A DNA stretch of 64,000 nucleotides, from NCBI RefSeq assembly GCF_030646015.1, contig NZ_JAUSLT010000019.1:1-64000 (forward strand), written 5' to 3'. A model generated the notes under the pieces. The model saw nothing but the letters and a program-made list of their open reading frames with translations, was not told the origin of the DNA and made no database searches. Origin of the DNA: Bradyrhizobium sp. GTDB taxonomy: Bacteria; Pseudomonadota; Alphaproteobacteria; Rhizobiales; Xanthobacteraceae. This document shows, in pieces, positions 18,586 through 27,985 of the stretch. Numbering within the stretch: position 1 is the first letter of the stretch; each line of letters starts with the position of its first letter. The position numbers and the translations under genes were made by a program.

Positions 18586-18902
18586 ATCGGCGCCGCCGCG
18601 AATGCGACGTCGAGGATCGCGACGGTTTCATCCACATTGTCGCACGTGTAGGTCAGCGGCGACGACAGGATGACCTTACCACTGGCCCAACGCAAGGCGA
18701 GGCCACGCGACAGTCCCGCCGCACACGGCCTGCTGCCGAAGCTGTCGGTGAGAGCGAACGGCCCTTTGGTCTTGCGATCCCGGACGCATTCGATTGCGAG
18801 CATCAATCCCTTGCCGCGAACATTGCCGATCGCCGCGCCGACCATCGGATGCCAGACGTGACGGGCTTTGTGGGCCTCGATAAGATTGGCATGCTTGTTC
18901 AT
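18582..18902 (-). pseudogene. Class III aminotransferase with large in-frame internal deletion
   Basis: The 106-residue frame starts as a class III aminotransferase (ARHVWHPMV, normally followed by about 300 residues including the PLP Lys) and jumps directly to the C-terminal domain (IGNVRGKGLMLAIECV, then LTYTCDNVDETVAILD). The PLP-binding Lys region is absent, so it cannot be a working transaminase. The deletion kept the frame, and both four-base overlaps with MarR upstream and the ATPase downstream are intact, so translational coupling through the operon survives. The upstream junction is unusual enough to list separately. Confidence 0.75.
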
Positions 18903-19462
18903 CCGCGGGCCCCCTCGTTGACGCGACGCTTGTCGCGTGGCGGATCGGTCGCTGGCGCCGCCTGCGCCAGCGCTTCGACGTAAGCCGTATTCGCCGCAGC
19001 GGTAAGCTTGTCGAGCAAGCGAAAGACCTCGCCGCGTTCCTTCGGAGCAAGCGCATCCAGCAGATGCTGATTGCGCGCCGCGACGAAATCGAAAATCCGA
19101 TCGTGCCAGCGGCGGCCTTCCGCGGTGAGGCTGAGAAACACGTGCGGACCGCCATTCGCAGCTCGTTTGCCCGCCACCAGCTTGCGGCCGGTCAGCGCAC
19201 TCACGGTGCGACTGAGCTGCCCCTTGTCCTGATACAGGTTGCGTGCGAGCTCGGTGAGCGTGAGCGGGCCGACGGCGTGAATTGAGCCCAGCACGCGCCA
19301 TTCGCTGAGATTCATGTCGAACCGTGTGGAGATCTGCGACTGAGCCTTGCGGTCGGTGATGGTCGCCAGTTGTGCGATGCGAAACCCCAGCAGGGCGCGA
19401 ATGTCGCGCGCGGTCGCGGCGGCCATTTTGCCCTTACGCTGGTTCGCCACATTCCCTCCCAT
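18899..19462 (-). CDS. MarR family transcriptional regulator
   Basis: A winged-helix regulator of up to 187 residues. The core reads SEWRVLGSIHAVGPLTLTELARNLYQDKGQLSRTVSALTGRKLV, the helix-turn-helix and recognition helix of MarR proteins, followed by the wing (AANGGPHVFLSLTAEGRRWHD). I place the start at the ATG near 19462; a GTG four codons later with GGGAGG before it is an alternative. First gene of the operon with the aminotransferase relic and ABC importer, so it probably controls it; a palindrome upstream is the likely operator. Confidence 0.88.
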   Translation of the reverse strand: MGGNVANQRKGKMAAATARDIRALLGFRIAQLATITDRKAQSQISTRFDMNLSEWRVLGSIHAVGPLTLTELARNLYQDKGQLSRTVSALTGRKLVAGKRAANGGPHVFLSLTAEGRRWHDRIFDFVAARNQHLLDALAPKERGEVFRLLDKLTAAANTAYVEALAQAAPATDPPRDKRRVNEGARG

Positions 19463-19541
19463 GTCGCTGACTTGCGATCGCATTGTTTTTGTCGCTGCTC
19501 TGCCTGCTGGCGGTTCGAGAGCGGCACGCAGTGTGGTCGCT

Positions 19542-19556
19542 GTTGACAAGTTCAAC
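19542..19556. promoter_or_regulatory. Candidate MarR operator
   Basis: GTTGACAAGTTCAAC: arms GTTGA and TCAAC pair around five bases, matching the TTGA...TCAA pattern common for MarR-type regulators. It overlaps a TTGACA-like -35 box and lies between the divergent marR and sulfatase genes. Confidence 0.55.
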
Positions 19557-19610
19557 ACGAAGCTTATCAGTTGAGGACGATCGGTCAAGCCGGAGCATGG
19601 ACTGAACGGA

Positions 19611-21140
19611 ATGGCGACTCCGAATACCCTCTTCATCATGTGTGACCAACTGCGGTTCGACTATCTGAGCTGCGCGGGGCATCCGTTCTTGCAGACACCG
19701 AACATCGATCGCCTTGCGGCGCGCGGGGTTCGGCTCACCCCAGGCCTATTGCAGTCGCCAGTGTGCGGCTCGTCGCGGATGAGCTACCACACCGGACGTT
19801 GCATGCGCTCGCACGGCTCCAACTGGAATAATTTCCCGTTGCGTGTCGGTGAGCCGACACTTGGCGATCATCTCAAGCCGCTCGGCGTGCGCACGGCATT
19901 GGTCGGCAAGACGCACATGAAGTCAGATGACGAAGGGATGACCCGCCTCGGCATCGATTCATGTTCGGTGATCGGCGTTCAGGCCGCTCAATGCGGCTTC
20001 GAGCCCTATGAGCGAGACGATAGTCTGCATCCCCACATGCTATGTCGGCAAGCCGCTGGCTTACGACACGTATCTGCGCGTCCGGGGCTATGACGCTGAA
20101 ATCCGTGGAAGGAGTGGGCCAATTCCGGCGCCGCGCCTGACAGGCATGCTGCAGAACGGCTGGCTGCTGGTGCACGCCGACAAACAGGCGCGGGTGCCAG
20201 ACGAGCACTCGGAAACGCCCCATACGACGCGGCGCGCGATGCAGTTCATCGATGAGGCCAGCGCCGATGGCAGGCCTTGACTGCTGCATCTGTCCTATAT
20301 CAAACCGCATTGGCCTTACATCGCGCCGGCAGCCTACCATGATATGCATGGCGATAACCAAGTCATTGCTCCGGTGCGCGATGAATCGGAGCGGCGCGAC
20401 CCGCACCCCGTCTATGACGCCTTCATGGATCTGCGGGTGTCGCGGAATTTTTCGCGCGACGACGTGCGCCGCCGGGTGATCCCGGCCTATATGGGCCTGA
20501 TCAAACAGATTGACGATCAGCTCGGTCCTCTCTTCGCGTTTCTTGATGCGCGCGGCCTCACCGATCAGACCATGATCGTGGTCGATCCGTTGCCACGGGC
20601 GGATGCCACGCGTGGCACGACCTGCGACGCTCTGGTGGAGGCGATCGACCTCGCGCCAACCTTCGTCGAGTATTTCGGCGGTACGCCGCCGCGCCACATT
20701 CTTGAGGGTCGCTCGCTGATGCCGCTGTTGCGGGGCCAAAGGCCCGACGGCTGGCGGCGTTGCGTGTTCTCCGAATACGATTACTCGATGCAGGACGTTC
20801 GCCAGGCGCTGCGGCAGCCGATCGACAAATGCCGGCTGTTCATGGCCTTTGACGGGCGCTGGAAATATATCCATGCCCCAGGCTATCGGCCGATGCTGTT
20901 CGATCTGCAGGGCGATCCACACGAACTGCGCGACCTCGGCACCGATCCGGCCCATGAAGCCGAGCGGCAGATGATGAAGGAGCGGCTGTTCGAATGGGCG
21001 CTCACCGATCACAACCGCATCACGACGCGCGACGAGCGGATCGCGGCCTATAGCGCGCGGGCGCAGCTCAAGGCCGGCGCCCTGATCGGCTACTGGGACG
21101 AGACGGAGCTAAAGGCGGCCGAAAAGACGCTCCATCCCGG
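19611..21140 (+). pseudogene. Sulfatase/phosphonate monoester hydrolase-like gene, inactivated
   Basis: Alkaline-phosphatase-superfamily hydrolase with at least four lesions. The start is normal (LFIMCDQLRFDYLSCAG; TPNIDRLAARGV). The formylglycine site reads CGSSR where CxPxR is required. The frame shifts near 20020. A TGA at 20278-20280 replaces the Trp expected in RP-W-LLHLSYIKPHWPY. The metal-binding TSDHGxxxGDH block is deleted between MIVV and DPLPRADATRG. The C-terminus (WKYIHAPGYRPMLFDLQGDPHELRDL) is intact. It is divergent from marR, so it may once have been the enzyme for the importer's substrate. Confidence 0.85.
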
Positions 21141-21779
21141 GTGTTCGCAGACACGGACGGACGCTTGCTGCGATCAAAGGCGCGTCAGCATCCGTGACCC
21201 ATATGAGCGCAAAGCAAGGTGGCTATTGCAGGACCCGGGCTTGCCGCAGGGCCACAGCCCCTCAAGAGCAAGCGCTGACAAGGTATTTATGAACGGTCCC
21301 AACACCGCCGGGTTCCGTCGTTATGGCGGCTTAGCGAACAGGTGGTCTCTTTCTCCTCCAGAGGTCCGGCTACCGCATCTCCTGCACCTCGCGTGGACAA
21401 CTCCTGCTGGGATCAAAGCTGTGCGGATTGTTATCCCAAGGGCGCGAGCGTCTGAAAGGGGCGACACATCCCCGCTGCGGTGCGGTACGATATGGTCTGA
21501 AAATTTCCAGCCGAGGATGTTGACGCCGGCGAGGATAGCCCCGGGTGGCAGATCCTACCCGGCCCAACCGCCTGAGGCGTTCCCGAACACGACCAGCCGG
21601 ATAGCAGCTAAACTGGAACTGGTCCAAATCATTAAAAGGGCAAGGTGGGGGTAGGTGGAAGTGACCGGGCGCACACCATAGCAAGCAATCGCCGCTCCCC
21701 CGGCCTGACGACGACCTTCGTAGGAACATACGACAAGGATGTAGGAAACGGACGCCTCACGATTCCACCTTGTCGATTA
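21141..21779. other. About 640 bases without a recognisable gene
   Basis: Downstream of the sulfatase relic the open frame runs on to 21654 but loses any family resemblance. No insertion-sequence ends or RNA genes were recognised. Confidence 0.4.
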
Positions 21780-21808
21780 TTGACATCCACCTTGCATCTT
21801 ACTAATAT
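21780..21808 (+). promoter_or_regulatory. Sigma-70-type promoter of the P450 cluster
   Basis: TTGACA, 17 bases, TAATAT: a perfect -35 box and a near-consensus -10 box with optimal spacing. The ferredoxin gene starts about 43 bases after the -10 box. Confidence 0.75.
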
Positions 21809-21850
21809 ACAATTTCACTGGAAGCATAAACCCAAAAAGCGGGGACGCCC

Positions 21851-22168
21851 ATGTCGAAATTGGTCTTCATATTGCCTGACGGTACGGCGCAGACGGTGGC
21901 TGCCATCCCTGACACAAGCGCAATGAGGCATGCCGTCGACAATGGACTTCCTCTTGATGCGGATTGCGGCGGCGAATGCATGTGCGCCACCTGTCATGTC
22001 CACGTCGATCCGGGATGGTTCAACAAGCTTGAGCCCGCGGAAGAGCAGGAAGCCGACATGTTGGGCGTCGTGGACGACCCAAGCCCAACTTCGCGTCTGT
22101 CGTGCCGAATCCGGATGACCGAAAAGCTTGACGGTCTAGTACTGCGTCTGCCTCCAACACACCGCTGA
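21851..22168 (+). CDS. 2Fe-2S ferredoxin, adrenodoxin/putidaredoxin type
   Basis: A 105-residue ferredoxin. Cluster ligands C39, C45, C48 (CGGECMCATC) and C85 (RLSC) follow the C-x5-C-x2-C...C pattern of vertebrate-type 2Fe-2S ferredoxins. Length is typical. It is first of a ferredoxin, P450, ferredoxin-reductase cluster and would shuttle electrons from the reductase to the P450 in the cytoplasm. Start ATG is in a favourable place after AAGCGGGGACGCCC; a strong promoter lies upstream. Confidence 0.95.
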   Translation: MSKLVFILPDGTAQTVAAIPDTSAMRHAVDNGLPLDADCGGECMCATCHVHVDPGWFNKLEPAEEQEADMLGVVDDPSPTSRLSCRIRMTEKLDGLVLRLPPTHR

Positions 22169-22206
22169 CCGCGCGCCATCCGGCGTCCATCGAGAGGAGA
22201 TTCCTT

Positions 22207-23478
22207 ATGAGTGATGTCACCATCGAAGCCGCTCGTGACTTGGTGTCCGAGCACGAGCGCCTGGCCTATGAAATGCCTATCGAGGACATCGTAGTGGCCG
22301 ACGCCGCGTTGTTTCAGCAAGGGGTATGGATGCCGTATTTTCAGCGCCTCCGGCGCGAGGATCCGGTACACTTTACGCCCAAGAGCCGCTTTGGCGCGCA
22401 TTGGTCAGTTACGAAGTTCAAGGATATCCAAGCCGTTGATTCAAACTGGCGCGTGTTCTCATCCGATACCGCCCGCGGTGGCGTGCACATAGGTGACAAG
22501 CCGCCCGAGAAGCGCTTGCGCAGCTTCATCGCATCGGATCCGCCGAAGCAAATAGAACAACGGAAAGCCATCCAGCCGATCGTATCCGCCGGGAGCCTTG
22601 CGGAAATCGAGGGAACGATACGGCGGCGGACTGGAGCGCTTCTTGATCAATTGCCCCGCAATGAGACGTTCGATTGGGTAGCCCGCGCTTCTATCGAGCT
22701 AACGTCGATGACTCTTGCAACCATCTTCGACTTTCCGGTGGAGGACAGACGCCTGCTCGCCCACTGGTCGGATGTCTCAATCGTCGATCTGTTAGCTGGT
22801 GGCCCGATCGATAGCGAGGAGAAGCGAGGCGCAGAACTCGCGAAATGTCTGGATGCGTTCAAACTGCTGCGAGAAGAAAAACTCAAACGCCAACCGGAGA
22901 ACAATCTTATCTCCATGATCGCTCATAGCCCAGCCTATCAGGGGATTTCCGAGAAGGAGTTTCTCGGCAATCTTCTCCTCCTCATAATCGGCGGTAACGA
23001 AACCACACGGAACTCGATGAGCGCCAGCGTCCTCCTCCTTAACGAGAACCCCACTGAGCAGCGTAGACTACGTGCAAACCCTGAATTGATTGAGAGCATG
23101 GTAAGCGAAGTTATCCGCTTCCAATCGCCAATTCTCGCTTTCCGGCGGACGGCAACTCAGGATACCAACCTGGCCGGCAAAACCATTCGCGAAGGCGAGA
23201 GGGTGGTAATGTGGTATATCTCCGGAAATCGAGACGAAGACGAATTCGCAGAGCCCCATCGCTTCCTATTGGGTCGCGACAACTATCGCAAGCACATCGC
23301 ATTCGGTTTCGGAGTACACCGCTGCGTTGGAAATCGATTGGCAGAGTTGCAGCTGCGCGTTCTATGGGAAGAGATTCTCGCCCGCGACCTCAGGATTGAG
23401 GTGGTCGGGGCCCCCAAGCGCCAATATTCGACTTTCGTGCATGGCATTGTGGAATTGCCAGTAGTCATCCGGCAATAG
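22207..23478 (+). CDS. Cytochrome P450 (CYP153/CYP108-like bacterial class I)
   Basis: A 423-residue soluble P450. The I-helix oxygen-activation motif is GGNETT (262-267), ExxR is E301-R304, and the haem loop FGFGVHRCVG places the ligand at C373. DPPKQIEQRK near residue 111-120 and the GGNETTRNSM context resemble the CYP153 alkane/terpene hydroxylase neighbourhood. AGGAGA precedes the ATG. Partner ferredoxin lies 38 bases upstream and the reductase 180 bases downstream, forming a three-component class I system. The substrate is not readable from sequence. Confidence 0.94.
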   Translation: MSDVTIEAARDLVSEHERLAYEMPIEDIVVADAALFQQGVWMPYFQRLRREDPVHFTPKSRFGAHWSVTKFKDIQAVDSNWRVFSSDTARGGVHIGDKPPEKRLRSFIASDPPKQIEQRKAIQPIVSAGSLAEIEGTIRRRTGALLDQLPRNETFDWVARASIELTSMTLATIFDFPVEDRRLLAHWSDVSIVDLLAGGPIDSEEKRGAELAKCLDAFKLLREEKLKRQPENNLISMIAHSPAYQGISEKEFLGNLLLLIIGGNETTRNSMSASVLLLNENPTEQRRLRANPELIESMVSEVIRFQSPILAFRRTATQDTNLAGKTIREGERVVMWYISGNRDEDEFAEPHRFLLGRDNYRKHIAFGFGVHRCVGNRLAELQLRVLWEEILARDLRIEVVGAPKRQYSTFVHGIVELPVVIRQ

Positions 23479-23658
23479 GGAGAACGCCTCGTAGCGTTTG
23501 CCGACGATCCTTCACGCATCGCCTTTTTGCACGCCTGCAAACGCACCCAGCTCTCGGAAGACGAATCGCCTTTCCGTCGACTGTCACTTCGACCGCGCAG
23601 ACTTAACCTTTCCGACAGACTTGCTTTGTTGGCCACCTGACCCCGGGAGCGCAGAGAC

Positions 23659-24894
23659 TTGGATCCTATCGTCATCATCGGCGCTTCACATGCCGGAGTG
23701 CAGATGGCAGCTTCGGCTCGCGACGCAGGCTGGGAGAACGAAATCGTTCTGGTAGCCGAGGACACGCTCCTACCGTATCACCGCCCCCCGCTGTCGAAAG
23801 GTCTGCTTACCGGCAAAACCGCCGTTACAGACATCCCCCTGCGCGGCGAGTCCTGGTACCAAAGGAACCGTATAGTCCGCCTGACCGGCCGCCGTGTCGT
23901 TGCGCTCGACAGACATCGTCGTCGAATCATTCTTCAAGGTGGCGAGCAAGTTTCATACTCCCGTCTCGGACTTGCAACAGGTGCTCGCGTGCGGCGTCTC
24001 TCCTTGCCGGGATCGGAGCTGGACGGCGTATTGTATCTGAGGGATTTCGCAGACGTCGAGACGTTGAACTCGCAGCTTCAACAGGCGCAGTCGGCTGTTG
24101 TTATTGGAGGTGGCTTCGTAGGGTTGGAGGTAGCGTCCAGCCTCTGTCAGATGGGCAAGAGCGTGACAGTGCTTGAAGCACTTCCGCGCCTTATGCCGCG
24201 CGCCACGAGCTCGGCGATCTCCGGCTGGTTCGGCCGCCGCCATACGGAACAAGGCGTCAACCTGCTTTTCAATGCGCGAGCAGAAATTATTCTGAATGAC
24301 GGCCAGGGACGCGCGGCGGGAGTGCGCCTCACCGGCGGGCAAACAATCGCCGCCGACTTTGTCGTCGCGGGAATTGGCGTAACGCCCGCTGTCGAACTCG
24401 CCAAGGCGGCGGGGCTCACCTGCAGCGACGGCATCCTCGTTGACTCGCTAACCCGCACAAATGACCCATCCATTTTCGCCGCCGGCGACGTGACCAACCA
24501 TCCATCCGCATTTTCCGGCGGGCAGCTGAGACTGGAGTCGGTGCAGAACGCTACCGATCAGGCCAAAGTGGCGGGACAGATGCTGGCCGGCGGCGCTCCC
24601 AACCCGTACAACGTCGTGCCGTGGTTTTGGTCCGACCAGCACAGCGTGTCATTGCAGATGGTCGGCCTGGCAAGCAGCGCCGACCACTGCGTGGTACGCG
24701 GCGATTATGCGGCTGGCAAATTCTCGGTTTTCTCCTTTACTGGGAACAGGCTGGTGTGCATTGAAAGTGTTGACAGTCCTCGCGATCACATCGCGGGACG
24801 CCAGATTTTAGCCAAAACGAATGCGCGACTGACCCCCGAGGAGGCCGCAGATATCCGGTTCGACCTACTTGCAGCGGCCCGCGCAAAAACTTGA
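23659..24894 (+). CDS. FAD-dependent ferredoxin reductase (putidaredoxin reductase type)
   Basis: A 411-residue flavoprotein. FAD-binding IIGASHAGVQMAASAR at the N-terminus, LPYHRPPLSKGLLTG, the NAD(P)H-binding VVIGGGFVGLEVASSL near residue 150, and the second FAD motif FAAGDVTNH near 275. The C-terminal W..DQ..SLQMVG region is typical. It probably passes electrons from NADH to the ferredoxin upstream. The start appears to be TTG with GGGAGCGCAGAGA before it; no ATG fits the fold. Confidence 0.93.
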   Translation: MDPIVIIGASHAGVQMAASARDAGWENEIVLVAEDTLLPYHRPPLSKGLLTGKTAVTDIPLRGESWYQRNRIVRLTGRRVVALDRHRRRIILQGGEQVSYSRLGLATGARVRRLSLPGSELDGVLYLRDFADVETLNSQLQQAQSAVVIGGGFVGLEVASSLCQMGKSVTVLEALPRLMPRATSSAISGWFGRRHTEQGVNLLFNARAEIILNDGQGRAAGVRLTGGQTIAADFVVAGIGVTPAVELAKAAGLTCSDGILVDSLTRTNDPSIFAAGDVTNHPSAFSGGQLRLESVQNATDQAKVAGQMLAGGAPNPYNVVPWFWSDQHSVSLQMVGLASSADHCVVRGDYAAGKFSVFSFTGNRLVCIESVDSPRDHIAGRQILAKTNARLTPEEAADIRFDLLAAARAKT

Positions 24895-25058
24895 TTCGCA
24901 GCAGACCGTGAATGCGATCCGGAAGGCGACGGCCCACGGAGGCTCGGCCAAAATGCTACAACGTCACCGCTTCTTGAGCGTTGACAGCTACCGAGCTACG
25001 ACGTTACTTGAACGCAATCAGACTGGAACATCAAAAATCGCGTCTGGATTATATTAGC

Positions 25059-25850
25059 ATGGCGGATGGCGCACATATGCCGCGTAGAAAGCTTCAACGC
25101 CCTGTACCGGCAAAGAGCGGCCGGAGCGCTTCGCACATTGCCGCGGCTAAAGAGACCCTTGCAGGCTTGAATGGTGACATGAATGACGGCCAGGCAAAGT
25201 CAGGCCAGGAGCCGGAGCTCAATTTGGCCGACTGCGCGTACCGTGCTCTCGAAGAGATGATTTGCACCTTGGAGCTGCCGCCAGGGACCCGCGTTTCGGA
25301 AAGCTCCCTCGTAAAGCGTTTGGGAATCGGGCGCACACCGGTGCGAGAAGCCCTGCAGCGCTTGTCGCGTGATGGTCTTGTTGTTGTGCTGCGAAGACAT
25401 GGTGTCCTCGTTAGCGAGATCGACGTCCGCACCCAGCTGCGAATTATCGAGGTGCGCCGGGTTTTGGAATCGCTCATGGCGCGTTTGGCTGCGGAGCGTG
25501 CCGCCGAGGACGAAATCGCGCAATTCGCCAAGGTCGCAGCCGCCATCTATGCAGCAGTTGATGCTAACGACGATCTCGCCTTTGTTCGGCTTGATACGCA
25601 GCTGAATGAGCTGCTCGCCCGCGCCTGCGGCAACCGTTTTGCCAGTGGTGCGATGAATTTGATGATCCCGCTAGCGCGACGTTTTTGGTATCGGAATTAC
25701 AAGTCTGCCGGTGACATGATGCTGGGTGCTCGGCTCCACGCGGAGATCGCCGACGCGATCGCCCGCCGGAATCCCGATGAAGCGGAGGAGGCCGTGAGGC
25801 GTTTACTCGACTATATCGACGATTTCTCTCGCAAAACGCTGGATCGCTAG
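25059..25850 (+). CDS. GntR family regulator, FCD (FadR/VanR) type
   Basis: Winged helix (YRALEEMICTLELPPGTRVSESSLVKRLGIGRTPVREALQRLSRDGLV, given here in outline) followed by an all-helical FCD effector domain ending DEAEEAVRRLLDYIDDF. The FCD metal/ligand residues are typical: DTQLNELLARACGN, where the usual D..FH.... motif is partly altered (N for H). The start is uncertain: the frame is open from a TTG at 24981, and I use the ATG at 25059. It lies downstream of the P450 cluster and may control it, or the ACCA-N3-TGGT regulon at 3.8-5.7 kb; neither is shown. Confidence 0.88.
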   Translation: MADGAHMPRRKLQRPVPAKSGRSASHIAAAKETLAGLNGDMNDGQAKSGQEPELNLADCAYRALEEMICTLELPPGTRVSESSLVKRLGIGRTPVREALQRLSRDGLVVVLRRHGVLVSEIDVRTQLRIIEVRRVLESLMARLAAERAAEDEIAQFAKVAAAIYAAVDANDDLAFVRLDTQLNELLARACGNRFASGAMNLMIPLARRFWYRNYKSAGDMMLGARLHAEIADAIARRNPDEAEEAVRRLLDYIDDFSRKTLDR

Positions 25851-26157
25851 CACATTTGAGCACCTTTCCGCGTCGCAAATCGATTTCCGGCACTTTGATT
25901 TGAGCTATCCTCTTCGATGTTCTCCAATCGAGCTCGTCACCGACGCACGCACCTCGTCAGGTGTTTAGTCCCGGACTGTGATGGTGCGTTCCTTTCGTTT
26001 GGCTGGAAGGATGCGACGTGGCACAAGCCCACCACGACAGAGACGGTACGTCGAGCGATTCAGTCAGTCCCAGTTCCCGCCGGGACCGTCAATCAGAGCA
26101 ACCCAGCTTTGGGAGATACGTCGCGATTCAGTCCAGAAGAAGCAGAATCCAATGCAA
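25851..26157. other. About 300 bases without a recognisable gene
   Basis: Short overlapping frames on both strands, none resembling a known protein or having a convincing start. It separates the GntR gene from the glycolate-oxidase relic. Confidence 0.4.
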
Positions 26158-26734
26158 TCAAGTCATTCAAAGCGTAAGGAACAGGGCCTCCAGTCGCCCA
26201 ATCAAGCAATTCGGCGGTATGCACAATCGGGATTTCCGTCCCCTTACCGATCTGCGTGATGCAGCCGAGATTACCGCTCGCGATGAGCTGGGGTTTCGTC
26301 TTTTCGATGTTATTTACCTTCCGAGAACGGAGGCGGTTCGCGATCTCAGGTTGCAGTATGTTAAAGACTTCCGCTTAGCCACAGCAAATGTGCCCCTCCG
26401 GAACATCCTTCACCACGAATCCCATCGGCTTAAGAAGGTGTTTGGGTTGTTCCCTGATCTGCTGCCCGTGCTGCATTGAACAGGCTGGTACAACCTTGAC
26501 GCCATTGTCGTGGCAGAATTTGAGAACAGCTCTCACCTCATCGGTTGAGACCGGCAGCACAACAGCAAGCGGCATCTTTCAGTAAGCAATGAGTGCGTCG
26601 GTCTCATACGCGCGGCACTCGTCTCTGGAGGTGATGAGGCTGCCAAGCGAGACCAATCTGGCCAGACCTTCGACAATGGAGGCGCGGCGCGCGATGATAG
26701 CTTGATCCGGTTCGGAAAATCTCATCGCGCTCAT
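26158..26734 (-). pseudogene. glcD: Glycolate oxidase relic: glcD 5' end joined to glcF 3' end
   Basis: Translation from the ATG at 26734 (AGGAGA upstream) gives the N-terminus of GlcD (ARRASIVEGLARLV, YETDALIAY), a TGA where the family has R or K, then MPLAVVLPVSTDEVRAVLKF ending KVVP. There it jumps into GlcF (GFVVKDVPEGHICCG). A TAA replaces the next Ser, and GlcF continues in the same frame (FNILQPEIANRLR, GCITQIGKGTEIPIVH, LLDWATGGP). So most of glcD, any glcE and most of glcF are deleted, and two in-frame stops have arisen. Glycolate oxidase normally oxidises glycolate to glyoxylate. Confidence 0.85.
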
Positions 26735-26886
26735 GGAAATCTCCTGTGTCGGTAACCTCCGACTTCTGCGGAACAATCGCCGCTTCTGTGAGGTAACTCC
26801 CGGCAGGCTTTCAGCCGGAGGGAACGGCAGCGCCGAACTGTGCGTTGAATAACGCGAGCCCAACTCGAACACATTCTCTAGATCCG

Positions 26887-27985
26887 CCTGTGCCTGTCGT
26901 AAATCAAATCCGGACATACTGGTGGTGCAATCCTCCCAAGATCGGACGACAAACAATGTATCCAGCGCTCTGAATGGGGCGCGGTGCCGGCGCATCCTTG
27001 TTCAACGATAGATGCGTACGCACCTCATTGTAGTATTGCATGTACGAGAGCAGTAGGTGACGGAGGTGGCGTTCGCTGAATACAATAACGTGGTCAAGGC
27101 ATTCCCGTCGGATCGAACCGATCAGCCTTTCAGCATATCCATTTTGCCAAGGGGAGCGCGGCGACGTCGGTCGATCGCGGATGCCTATCGATCGGAGTCT
27201 GCGGATAAGGACCTCACCATAGGCCCCGTCCCGGTCACGAATGAGATAGCGGGGAGCCTGTTCCCACCCGCATGCTTCCGTGACCTGATTTGCGATCCAT
27301 TCTGCGGTTGGATGCGCTGTGACGCCAAACCACAGAATATGTCGCCGGCCGTGCCCCATGATCAGCAATCCATAGAGCAGGCGAAACGAGATTGTCGGCA
27401 CGACGAACATATCCATCGCATCGATCCCATCAGCGTGATTGCGGAGGAATGTCCTCCAGCCTTGGGACGGCGGGTCTCGTCGCCTGACCATGTACTTGGC
27501 CACGCTGGTCTGTCCGATACCGACGCCGAGCTTGAGGAGTTCTCCATGGATCCGAGGCGCTCCCCACAGGGGATTGGCAATGCTCATCTCGCGGATAAGC
27601 TTGCGTATCTCCAACGGAAATGTTGGCCTGCCACCCCGCGCTTTCGATTTCCAGCGCCAATATAATCGGAAGCCAGCGCGATGCCATTTGACTACGGTCT
27701 CCGGCTTAACAATCGCCAGCGCATCGCGAACGCCAGGGAGAGGCCGATAGAGGCAAACAAAAATCAATCGGTCGATGGAGCTGAAGGTTTGTTTCTTAGG
27801 AGCGGTTCGCCGCAGAACGTTTATCTGGTGCCGCAACGTCAGAATTTCAGCCTCGAGCGCTACCCGCGACCGAAACAGATCTTCGACTATCCAAACAATG
27901 AGCCTGACAAGATCTCTCATCCCGCAACAGCATCGCCCGATTCTCGATCAACTGCTAGTCAGATTGAGTTTGCGACAGGGACAGG
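26887..27985 (-). mobile_element. Insertion sequence of the DDE integrase-core type
   Basis: A single-transposase element of about 1.1 kb. Imperfect terminal inverted repeats can be seen: CCTGTGCCTGTCGTAAATC at the left end and, on the opposite strand, CCTGTCCCTGTCGCAAACTC at the right end. No target-site duplication is evident, so the flanks may have been rearranged. It lies between the glcD start region and a 5'-truncated herA, which it probably disrupted. Confidence 0.75.
26904..27920 (-). CDS. IS transposase with rve integrase core
   Basis: A 338-residue transposase. An N-terminal helical part (LEAEILTLRHQINVLRR) and a helix-turn-helix (ETVVKWHRAGFRLYWRWKS) precede the RNase H-like catalytic core, with the acidic residues in MDMFVVPT, IRDRDGAYG and SPWQNGYAERLIGSIRRE. 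Length and motifs fit IS481/IS3-like integrases found widely in Bradyrhizobium. Probably intact and active. Confidence 0.9.
   Translation of the reverse strand: MRDLVRLIVWIVEDLFRSRVALEAEILTLRHQINVLRRTAPKKQTFSSIDRLIFVCLYRPLPGVRDALAIVKPETVVKWHRAGFRLYWRWKSKARGGRPTFPLEIRKLIREMSIANPLWGAPRIHGELLKLGVGIGQTSVAKYMVRRRDPPSQGWRTFLRNHADGIDAMDMFVVPTISFRLLYGLLIMGHGRRHILWFGVTAHPTAEWIANQVTEACGWEQAPRYLIRDRDGAYGEVLIRRLRSIGIRDRPTSPRSPWQNGYAERLIGSIRRECLDHVIVFSERHLRHLLLSYMQYYNEVRTHLSLNKDAPAPRPIQSAGYIVCRPILGGLHHQYVRI

Noticed and set aside
19873..21012. A 379-codon minus-strand frame opposite the sulfatase relic
   Set aside because: The sense strand shows sulfatase homology across frame changes; the antisense frame shows none.
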